A DNA stretch of 64,000 bases, from positions 92,400,215 through 92,464,214 of the forward strand of contig CM022948.1 in NCBI GenBank assembly GCA_012931725.1, read 5' to 3'. Origin of the DNA: Litsea cubeba. Its lineage: Eukaryota > Streptophyta > Magnoliopsida > Laurales > Lauraceae. Below the pieces are notes generated by a model, which made no database searches, had not been told where the DNA came from, and saw only the letters and a list, made by a program, of their open reading frames with translations. The position numbers were made by a program, and so were the translations under genes. Positions 33,411 to 45,400 of this stretch are shown in pieces (the first letter of the stretch is position 1; every line of letters begins with the position of its first letter).

Positions 33411-34340
33411 CACCGTAATGAAATGAGGAGGGGACACTTAAAATGAAGTTAGGAAGTTAGGAGTACGAGGCACTTGCAACGACGATAAAAATGCTGCGGG
33501 TCACTGACTCACTGTGGGCAAAACTATGTATGGCCAATAAATTGGCATTGCATTAATCGAAATTGTCCATTTTACCCGACCTGCACGTGAGAAATTTTTA
33601 GAAGTTCACCCATCATAAACGCATCATGTTGAGTTAAGACGGAATTTAACTTATAAACCTAGAAGTCTGAACAGCGTAGTTTCGGTATGGGACTCGTGTA
33701 TTCCTCACATTACAAGCTAAGTCCATATGGCGGACCATTCTAATCGCCCTTCTTCAGGAGTGTCACAAATCGTGGAGTGTTACAGTATCAAAGCAGGTCT
33801 CTATCCCTTCGATCTTATGTAGCCCACATGGTAGGCCTATCCATGAGATTTATTTGGCCTGCACGTGAGGGGGAATGTTGGGAAGTCCCACATCCCACAT
33901 CACCCAACACCCATGTCATGGGTTTGATAGGGCTTCATATACATGTTTGGACCTTCCACTTACTAGCTTAAGCTTTTGGGTTGGTACATGGTATCTTACA
34001 CATATCGATTGGTGCAACCTTTGGTCCGTCCTTCTTGATTAGGTTTCAATTGATTTTTTTCTTAGGTCCGCATCGACTTTCGAGATTTTTTTAGTCAATT
34101 TACGCCTATTAGAATTCAAATTTGATTAACACTTATGTTTGATTAGGCCACGAGTAAAATAGAAAAAAATCCATTCGATCAATCAAATTGATTCAAATTA
34201 ATCAAGGCTAGATCTAATACAGAATCCATGAATCTTAGCTCTTCCGCTTCAGCATATATGAACAAAGGTCACAGCGCTGTTGTTGCGAAAAACTTTATTG
34301 TAGAACCCACTTCATTACCTGACTATAGAGGCACTAATAA
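33411..34340. other. Intergenic between the SCPL pseudogene and the SCPL gene
   Basis: No gene seen. A GAGGGGGAATGTTGGGAAGTC word at about 33868 followed by TACATGGTATC near 33985 resembles the junction of a small LTR-type element (TRIM-like), but no paired repeat was found. Confidence 0.35.
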
Positions 34341-34357
34341 ATTGTAGAAATCACTTC

Positions 34358-34474
34358 GGGAATCTTAGGGATTTGCAACTCCCGCTCCCACACATCCTGC
34401 AGGGCTCGATTCCTGGCAGGGTGGTTTCCAGTTCCTCCTCATGGCCACTGAGCCATATCAACAAAAGAAAAAAA
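34358..34474 (+). mobile_element. Short SINE-like insertion with 17-bp target duplication
   Basis: A 117-bp insert flanked by a perfect 17-bp direct repeat ATTGTAGAAATCACTTC (34341-34357 and 34475-34491), ending in an A-rich tail. GGGCTCGATTCC resembles a pol III box B. Box A is not obvious, so the copy may be 5'-truncated. A possible relative lies at 56935-57060 on the minus strand. Confidence 0.7.
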
Positions 34475-34567
34475 ATTGTAGAAATCACTTCATTACATGC
34501 TAGATGGGCGCTATGTTTTGTCTCTGATAATTAAACCGCAAAGTAAGATTGATCGAATGAAGACTTT

Positions 34568-37500
34568 TCATATAGGTTTGCTATGAAGCCATCTTTCGAA
34601 CATCGCAAAGCAGTTCTTGGGTTTGTAAGTTGGAGCTGTATGTCCTGCTCCCTGCATCCAGATCACGTACAAAAATTGCATTAGTCATCCTCCACACTGG
34701 GATGTTATGATGCAAAGCCAAAATATCTTGCCTTCACAGTTGCAAATGTCAAATTGTTCACATATGCCCTTGTGTACCTGAGAAAACATACCAAAAATAA
34801 AAAGCCATGACAACCTACAGATGTTTGGTTGAGTTCCAACTCAATGTGTAAGTAATGGCGACTCACCCGGCAATTTGGCCACCGACAAACCATGTTCTCC
34901 ATTCATCAACAATAGAGAAGTTAAGTGATCTGATCCATGTCTCTGTGCCTACAAAAGGCATTGCCAAGTCATGGTCACCACTGTGGAAATAAAAAGGTTA
35001 AATTAGTAGCATGTTGTAGATCTGGACAAGAGCAAGCTGGTTATAGGAACGAGGCCTCAACTTTACCTGTATATGAGTGCTCTGTACCCATTAGTAGTTA
35101 GGTTGAGATGATATTCAATGGTACTATCGATTTCCTTGACATAATGTAAGTCGGAGTTGCACCTTATCCATTCTCCTACGGTACCCTGATCGTGAGTATA
35201 AGAAATCGACGGTTCAAACAGATGATAGGAATCTAAATTGAATGTAATTATGATGCATTTGTCCAATGCAAGGATTCCATGTGGGAGTCGAATTCTGCTC
35301 TCCACCCCCATCGGACTTTTTTTTCTTCTTCCTTTTCCATTTACAGCCTCCATCAGATCTTGATTGCCTCTTGATTACAGAAAACCAATTAGCTCAAAAA
35401 GTAGCATATTCCACATGTAAAGATGTCACCCCAAACCACAAAATTGGTCATGTGCAACCTTAATTATATTTAGGAGGTTTCGGCAAAAGATCCTCTACAC
35501 AAATCCATCCTAATTGACATGAATAAGCACCCTAGTTGAAGCTGATGCATTAAATGATTTAAAGCACGTACATTCTTTATCCATACTTAAAAAAGGTAAA
35601 AGGTTTGTTGTACCTTTCGAATATGTAAAGCCCTTCTCACAATATCATAATAGTTCATATAGTAGTAGGAGAGCAAATACCCATACTCCTGCGCACAATG
35701 AATTATCATAATCAATTCTTTCATTTGTAGAATTTAAGTACCTAAATGTTTTAATGATGATGTCTTGAATACTATTTAATTCTAGCCAAGCCAAGCTTGG
35801 CAGACTCAACGAATCTTGAGCTAAGCTGAATCAATAAACCTAAACCAAGCTTAAGCTTGGCTGGAAAATGCATAATATAATTCAAACCAAGCTCATATAT
35901 TTTATAGAAAATATATACATATATGTAAATAATTCTCTCCTCTTCAGCAAATAAATGAATAAAGTTATCCTAAGCATCATTTATAGGATAATGTTCGCCT
36001 ATTAGCAGGCAGCATATTGCTAATATATAGTCCAACTCAAGGGGGCCACTTAGGCACATGGGAGGAGGAAAGATCGAAAGGAAAAGACTAAAAATCAACC
36101 CCGTCAAATAATCCTAGCCTTTGATAAAATAAATTTAAAGTTTAACGGTAACCGAACTATATATAGATTCTTTTAAGTTTAATGGCAACTGTGAGCGAGT
36201 GTAAAATTGGTCCTAATGCAAGATCGAAGGATGACAAGTGTATATCAAAGGGCTGTGCTAATCAGAGAGCTTGAGTGCACATGCAGTCCGCCCATAGGAG
36301 AGCAATATACTCGTTTACATAATCACTAGCAGATGGTCATTTTGTATTGACTACTTTCAGCCACAGTCAATAAATGGAAAAACCCAGATGGAAAGGCTTA
36401 TTCAATAAACAAGGGATGCCTATGCGAGGAAAAGTTCGTAGTATTGATGGTTTGAATTTCAGATTGATGGGATCAAATATATCAAATGATATAGTTAGCA
36501 ATCATAGTATGGATTTATCATTAATTAGAAAAAACATTCATATCCTATATTTGACGCTGAAATTTTTGGTCATTATGTCTTGGGATTCTTGACATGTATA
36601 AAGCAAGGTTGAAAAACTTGTGATTTAGACTTGAATTGTCCAATACAGGAAAATCGACTTTGATAGAGTCAATATGGAGACTACGGAGAGATTTTTTTCT
36701 AAATATTTAAAAATGAGTCCATTGCTTACAAAATATAAAAATATATTTATTTACATGCATTCATGATAATCAATTCAAATTAATAAATCTATATATGCAA
36801 GAAAAGTACAACAATAAAGAAAATGAAAGAATAAATACTGCATATTACATAATTTGTTAGTCCACATATCGAATGTAGAAGATAAAATATAAGTTTAAAT
36901 ACATTCCTATGATCATTTTAAATTACTGACTCCAAACTTCCTGTACAATTACTTATAAATAATTAAATCTTAATTTACAATATGAGAAGCATCTCAATTT
37001 ATACGAGAGAACAAGTAAAGAAACCTATGCAAAATTCAAACTCACACCCTCCCGCTATTGCATTGTCATTGGGTTGATTGGTTACCTCTCATACATGGAG
37101 ATTATAAAAGAAAAAAACGACTAGAAATACTATAATGGTGTCTTCACTGTGTCACAGAAGTTCGTTCCCTGTGCCCAGCCTCATATATATGGCATGAGGG
37201 TTTTAATCACTAAACGTGATGGGAGTGGGAATAGAAGTTCTTTTTAATTATATTGGAGGCCTTAGAAGACCGTGCTTAGGGCCTTAGAAGACCGTGTTTA
37301 GGGACTTGTGGCTGGCTAATTTACCCTTCTTTTTTAACATAATGGAGAGAGATTGTAGGAATTGGTCTATTCTATGGGAAGAGACTACAACATTAGGAAA
37401 ATTGCGGGGATCCATTCTTGATTTGGAAATTGCAACATTTGAGTTGAGAAATTCTAACAAAGTAGGAACCCTACTTAGTTGGAGATTGAAGAGATATTCT

Positions 37501-39429
37501 AATGGTCAGTTTTTTAAGAAAGCATGATACATGTAGAGATATGAAAAAAAAAAAAAAAAAAAAAGAGGGTGGAGAGATGAATTGCTGTAGATTATAGGGA
37601 TGATCATAGACTTTTAAGGGTCCCACGAGATAACCCAAGAAGTGGCATTACCCAGGAGGCTTTATTTCAAAACCGAGCTCTCCTCAATTGTGTGGTGGAG
37701 CCCACCTGAGGACCCACATGGGGATGGAGGTTGTGGGGATTTTAAGGACTCCCTGGGACCCTCCTTCCTACAAAAAATCAACCTCAACCGTGGTTTCTAT
37801 CATCTCTATCTGGACACCAAAAGTTTAATGGTCAACGGTCCATTCGGATCGGTACAGAGTCAATCCAACGGTTTAGTAAATTTAGATCTGATAAAAAGTT
37901 AGTGGGCATATGCAATTTAGGGAAGTGGTGTGTTTGGTCCATTTGGATGAACCGAGGATGGGCCCCAGAAGCACTAGCTTACGGAATCTTATCTCAAACT
38001 TAAGCTTAGGAGAGTTCTGCCCTATAAAAATTTAAAGTGGGCCAACATTTTTGGAATGAGATTTGATTTGGATTCATAAAATATGATGTCATTATTTTTT
38101 ATTGATTTGGATATCTTTTAGAAGTGGGTATGAGGACATGTAAAAAATGAGTCGATTAAGGAGTATCATGAATTTGTCATTGATCCACTAAGTGTTAAGT
38201 TTTGAAAATTTTAAGCTAGCCAAACTTTTATTGAGTGAAATTTGAATGGACCCATAAAATGTGGGGCCATTTATTTATTTATTTGGATCGGATTTATTAA
38301 TGGGCCCAATAAGGAGTGTTTTGAAAAAAAAAACTTTTTTATGATGTTTTTAATTTAAAAAAGTAAAGTGTTGGGTATGAAAATAATTTGAATGGATGAG
38401 TATCGAAAGATTTGAATTAAAGATTAATATTATTAAGAGATTTTTTTGGGTATGTTACGTTTTTACTGCACCCATAACAAAATTGTTTACCTTAAAATAT
38501 TAAATGAAGAAAGAATTTAGGGAAAGAATTAAGGTTGGAGAGAGAAGATAGAGAAAATAATAATTTAAAAATTATAATAAGGATTGGTTGTGCCACATAT
38601 CACTGTGAAAACACAAAAGAGAGCGCTACGTGTCGCTCCCCCGCAAAAAACCTACTGCTTTAATATATATAATTTAGTGTTCTCTTTGGTATAAATCTTT
38701 TATTATATTCTTCTCTTTCTTTCTTATGTATTCTCTATTAATATACTCAATAATAAAGAAAATTCCTTGTGAGCCCTCTTCAACCCCTCTTTTGAACTTT
38801 GAACTATTAAAGGATTGTTTCAATTTGATATTATGAGCCATAGTGCAAATGACTTCATTCAATTATCACCAAAACTTTATAATTTTGAATTTCTCTAAAT
38901 TATCTAGGTGGTCAATCCCAGGATTGCAATAGTCAGCACTTGCCATCGTGCCACCAAATTAAATCATTAAATGAAAATTGTAATTGCATATTAGATTGAT
39001 GATTTATTTATCCATGCATTCATGTAAAAGACAATATCCACAAGATATATATAGGGTAAAATTCAGGTGAGAATTAGTTCTCACATATTATATGAGAACT
39101 TTTTTGTAGGGCCTAATTGTGAGCCCCATTTGGGATGAGACCAGGGGGATGGAAAGATCTACGTGAGACCACCCCAAGTATCAAGTTTGACCCCAAAGTT
39201 ATGCCCCTAATCCCTTCATCTTTGGCCCACAAGTTTAATGGCTTCATATTTTAAAAAATACTCAACCCTCAATCCAACGGTTTAGTCCATTCCAGTGTGT
39301 GACAATCCTTAGGATTAATAACTATCAGGGGGTTCTTTATTGGTTGCCAAGTTTGGTTAGGTTGCAAATTGGGCCCCCCCCCCAAAAAAAAAAGTTCTCA
39401 TATAACAGGTGAGAACTAGTTCTCATTTA

Positions 39430-39463
<34 letters not shown>

Positions 39464-42400
39464 TATACCCTACAACCAAATGCGGGGAGTGGGTCTGGTG
39501 GGTGGAGCCTTGATGAGTTCTCCAGAGATCTTCTAAGACCACCAATTTCTTTTGGCTTTGGGGCTGCTGTAGCACAAAGGGGCTCCAATATTTGGGCTTC
39601 GTTAAGTCCATACAAGCACTGCTCAATGGAAATAATGTTTTCATGATCTATGTAAATGAAAACTACATATAAATAAATGGGAAATAATGTTTGAAATATT
39701 AAAAAAATTACTTCTAACCTCACTTGTTTAGCCATTTCCATTTTTCATGGAATTCTACCTTATTTTCAGGTCACACGAAAAGAACATTGGGTTTGTATGT
39801 CCATTTAATAGTAAGTTACATTTTCTAATCTCCCTCATTTTACTCTTCCATTTCATGGTTCCTACCTCTTAAAAGAGAAGAACAAGGCAAAATGAGCTCA
39901 AGAAAATGCACTTTTTCAACTATATTCTTACTATGTAATCATTAATAGAGGACAAGTGGGGTTAAACATGAGGGAGAGTTTCTATAAGAGACATCTATAA
40001 AGTCAAATTAGCGGAACAATATAAGCTATCTATTTAAAGTCATGAAATAAATTATCGGTAAATAAAGTAAGGGGCATTTGTTTTAATTGTCCATTTAGTG
40101 CCTTTATATTAATGGATGCTTTGCAATGTCCATCGGAGTTGGTTTGTTTAGGTGGCTAATCAACAAACTGACTTTTGTAGATGGTAATGTCATGGAGCTC
40201 TATGAACATACCATGAGCACTCCATTTAAAAAGTATAATCCATCTTTATGTTTTACCAATTTACACCCTGATGGCAAACTCCCTTTTATTCCCTTTTTTC
40301 AATTGCCCAAAATAGCTAACATGAAACTTTGGATGATGACAAAAATGGCTCTCACCTCATTTATCGCATGTACATCCTTTGCACATGAGAAATACCTTGA
40401 ATTTATATAGTAATCTCCTCTGCAATTTTTCTTGGCCGACTGAAAAAACAACACATAAAAAGGGTTTCATTGCTGTAGGTTTTTAATTTATCAACTTACG
40501 GAAAGAAAATTGTCATATCACATGACTCATCCTAAGTATTCATTTATCCCCAAAGTAAAATATTTAGTGCAAGAGAAAATTCAAGCTCTGCAAAAGGAGG
40601 GTTCGTGTGAACATTCAATAAGTTTACATTGAAAAAAAGTAGCACTCAAACATTCCTAATTTGGTAGGACAAGGTTCCAATCAAGTGTAGGTTGACTCTT
40701 TTTATTTTCAAGTTGGGTCTAGTTTGACATTTCTATCTAGATTAATATATGGGTCACTTTTGGGTTGGGTCTAGTTTGACATTTCTAACTAGATTAATAT
40801 ATGGGTCACTTTTGGGTTGGGTCTAGAAATTTTCCTGTGATTAATCAATGGGTCACTTTGTTCTTGCAATTAGAAACTGTTCTAAACAAAGGTCAATGGA
40901 GATGAATAATGTTTTCTAAAGTTATTCAATCCAGCGGTCAATAAGTCTCAAATTTGAGGGAGATTTTGTCCCAAGGAAGAAATTGAGATGGAGCATTTTT
41001 CCTTCACAATGTCAGTGTCAAAAAAATTGGAGATACATAGAGGGACTTCCAAATGATGAGAGCCTTAAGAGTGGGGCCCACCAATAAACTAGGAACCCCT
41101 AAATTTCTCAACGCCAACTGACTTTATGATTCAATTGACCTAAGATTTGAAGGGATCTAAAGGAGCAAAATCACCTCATAAAGTTCGTCTGATATGAGTC
41201 CCATGCCATGTGCGAATTGTACCACCCCATTATGGTCGATCCTGTAATCAGTCAAAGGGTTTCCAAGCAAGTAACCCTGCAACCATTTTCAAATCTCAAC
41301 TAGTACTATAATCACTGAGAGAAGTTTTTCAAAAGGCAAACAATCATGAAGATATATCCCCCGTGACCAAAAAGTTTTTCAAAAGGCAAACAATCATGAA
41401 GATATATCCCCCGTGACCACTTGATGACCCACCATATTGATGCTTGTGTAACAAAGTGTTTCAAGAATCACATACCTTGAAATTGAGGATTGGTTCCTGT
41501 CCAGCTTCTATACCTAAAATATCATGAAAACATTTTATAGTGTTTAGGCAAAAGAATAACAAATCAAAAGGCCTGTTTGGATTATTAAATTTTAATTGGA
41601 GAAAGACATCAAAATAAACTGGCCTTCCTCTCTCAAAGGAGTCAAAATGACGAGATTTTATTGAAAATGATTACAGTAGCACCACCCTACTAAATCAAAT
41701 TTGGATATGAGTCCTCTGTTTATTGGTACCCACTTTATTACGAATTTCTACAAATTAAGTACAAAAGTAAGCAAACGAAATCACCATGGGAAATCACAAA
41801 GTAACACTTACTAGGGGCATCTTTCTGTGCTTATACCGGCTTTTTACCAAAAGAAAGGTGAAAAATCTACAAAGATGCCCTAAGGTAAAGACCTACCATT
41901 TATCAATTTTTGCATTGTAGGATTCAGTTTCGCAAGAGGGTGAAAAATCACTTCGGGCACATTTCCACCCTTAATCCCCTTTGATCAAAGCTCAGTTCCC
42001 ATGAGTTCAGAGTAATGTTCCATTATCCCTAAAAGTGTTGAAATGAGGGATGCTCTGACTCCATTCAACTGCGTCCGACTTGGGGTGGAGTCCGAGTTTT
42101 CAAACCCATCATCGATGATGACAGCCGCATGGGAGTTTACATTCGAATTACTTCTACTTCTAGTTGACAAATGTGGGCTACTGTTTTCTTTGTTCCAAGG
42201 CATTTGCATTGCACCCTACTCTCAGATTTTACTCCAGTACAAATAATATTCACTATTAGATTGATCACACATAGAAATGAGATTGGATGGAGCTAAATCC
42301 CATTTCTCACGTATTGATCAATCCAGGTTGTGCAGGAGTGACATTTGTATTAGTGAATATTTAGCTGAGGATTGTGATACAATTGGTGTGGATGACACAA

Positions 42401-45400
42401 AGGTGGACCTCACATGGCCAAGTTTACATAGAGATTCACATGAGGAGCTGTTCATATGATGATTTCTCATCATTTGGAGTTATTTTCTTCTATTACTGTT
42501 TAACTAAACAAAGATTACAATTCGCTATTTCTTAACAATAAAGATTACCATTTGCTATTTCTTGAACAACAATAGGAAGTATCAAACCACTGTATGAATC
42601 TCCAGCAATGTAGAGAGGATTTGAGAGGAATTCCGGATGCTCATCTAACCACTGTATCATAAAAATAGATGTACACAATGCAATTAGGATTCTATTTAAT
42701 TGAAAGAATTAATAGGGATCCAGTTGCCTGATATGAACTATCAACTAAATCTGGCACACCATTTGTGGACCAAGTTACTATAAGATCACACCAATCGGAT
42801 AATCTATTCAATAATTTGGATGATTGAGATTATTTCTATCCAAAAGGTAATTACCATCAGTAATCTTAAACGCTCATCCTATCTGGCTCACCAACAAATT
42901 TTTTGTCACCAAGAGAATATGGATCTAGCATGTAGGTCTTTTTTTTTTTTTTGTTGGCTAGGATCAACGGAACAATATGAAAAATTGAAGAAGGTGGATA
43001 CAATGAACTTAAAAAATAAAGAAATAAATATTATGATGGGATGATATTGTTTGGCAAATAATGATATAAGAGTTAAAAGGGCCCACTTGGTTTCATGCAG
43101 AACAAAATTCTGCTCCGGCGTCCCAAACTTGCTGACTCCCAACCCATAAATCGGCCACCTTGATGTACATATTGTTTATTTTGGGTGTTAGACATATATT
43201 CACTCTCTCCTTTTTTTCTTTTTTTGTTACGATCCATGGTGGTTTTTGAGTTCCTTCATGATATAATAAGGTGGGACATTAACATCATCATCATCATCAT
43301 TTTCACAATCCACTTAGCCACGCCATCAAACTACCACCAACATTAATCTCACGTTATCATCATCATTGTCACCCCTCTAGCCACTCCATCAAACTTTCAT
43401 CATCGTACGCCCCAATCATGGCGCGCGCGCGGTGCATCAAGGTCTTTATCATCACCACCATAATCCCCACAAGAAAACCCTCATCACCTTACAAACAAAC
43501 ATTTGAAGTTTAGAAAATGAAAAACTATATTCCCTCATATTATGTTTCTCATATCTGTCTTCGTTTCCTTCTCCAAACAAGTACTAAGTACAAAGTCATC
43601 ATTCAAGAAAATAAAGCCTATTAGGTGGTTAGGTGTAGGAGACGTGACCAGCGGCTGAACCCGGCTGCCAGTGGATTAGTCACCTGCCGGTGCCCACAAG
43701 GCTGGTCTCCCCACGGGGGTGGGCCCCTACCCGGGCCCCTGGGCGGGGTGGTTCCGAGCCCACTAGGGCCTATTTGTTTATTTGGTCCCCTGGTATGAAT
43801 TTCAATCAGGGAGTAGCCCAAGTGGTACCAGGTAAGACCCAGATATTCTCTTAAAGGGAGAGGTCTGAGGTTCGAGTCCTGGGGAGGCTATCCCCTGGTT
43901 GAAATTCATACCAGGGGACCAAATAAACAAATAGGCCCTAGTAGGCCCGGAACCACCCCGCCCAGGGGACCGGGTAGGGGCCCACCCCCGTGGGGAGACC
44001 AGCCTTGTGGGCACCGGCAGGTGGCTAATCCACTGGCAGCCGGGTTCAGCCGCGGGTCACGTCTCCTACATTAGGATATTCCAATTTGGATGATTATTTG
44101 TGCAACAATTGTGTCCAACTTGTCGAGAATGTTTTCCTAATACGTATTGAATTCCTACAGTTTTGTAGTGAAAGTGGGGTTTTTTCAAATGAATACTAAA
44201 GAGGTGAGGATTAAAGGATCTAATGTGGAGAATATGAAGATGTAAATGAGACCATCACTTACATGGGACTGAATTTAGACTAGGGTCAGGCTGAAAACCA
44301 ATTTCCTATCAAGGAGGAGTTTTTAGATCCACTTAAAGAATCCTCACGTTCAAACCTCCTCTTTTATCCTCTATGATAATTAAATTCGAAGTAGACAAAC
44401 AGTCCATAATTAGTTTTGGATTATGTAACTGGCTAAACATTGTATTTTTCTCATAAAAAGACAATGTAGTTGAGCATCTAATTCACATAAAAACAAAAAT
44501 ATGGTTGAATATATAGTTAAAGTTGTTCACCCTTCTTAGAAACTGATAGAGTTCTTTCGACGCTTTAAAGTCTCCGCTCTTCTTGTGGCCTTTTGAATAT
44601 GAAAACCCAGTCCTAACAGGTGAATCCACAAAGATGATACTTGCAATCTAAAAATCTCAGCACAATCAACAATGAGATTGAAAGAAATCCGAATGGTTAA
44701 AACTGCTCGTGGCCAAATTCAAATTTAGTTCATTGAAAAATTATTTTGGCCTTACAAACCTTTGTCCATGAATGTGGGTTCAGCAATAAACCTGGTATGC
44801 TGCCATTGTACTCCTTGTTCTCTATAATCAAAGGACCTGCAATGTAACGGGCAACAAATATCATCATTCATTTATAATTAGATGAATAGATTTTAACTTC
44901 GAAAAGAGATGCCCTAGATACGGATTATTGATTACTACATGTCAGGTGATTTGTTTCATGTAATTCAATTCTTAGGAATTCTAAAACGCATATCCAGATG
45001 TTAAAATTTAAGAATAAAGTTGGATGTCCAAAAATGATCATCAAATAATTTCCTATTAATGGGAATTTGATCAGAGGAGATGCAAAATGAATACTCAGCC
45101 ATGTCCATCATCCTAGTAATTCACATTCTTAGAAAGTCTAGATCCCACCAACATCTCATGCCACCTTATATCCTTCACCTCTATTGTCCTCTCATGCCTT
45201 TAATGATCCTTTGTTTGAACTCATTTGATCAACAATAATTTTTTATGTGTTCAATTCCATGTTTACAAACAGGTCCTTACTAAATTGGAGGATTTTATAC
45301 AGCCCATTTGGGATCTCAATGATTATCCCATTGTTCAACATGCCCCTCTCTTGTTAAAAAAAAAAGTGCTTCAAATACAATGCAAAAGTTTCCGGATTTA

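Noticed and set aside
39619..41174. Plus-strand frame 40126-40410 and other segments as the missing SCPL exon
   Set aside because: No stretch on the gene strand shows the expected Cys-containing peptide with flanking AG and GT in phase 0.
43425..43440. GCGCGCGCGC run as a regulatory CpG or Z-DNA site
   Set aside because: Only about 10 bp, inside an SCPL intron, with no supporting context.
43869..43890. Functional tRNA gene
   Set aside because: Box B is perfect, but no convincing acceptor or anticodon stems can be drawn, and the segment is the loop of a mobile foldback element.
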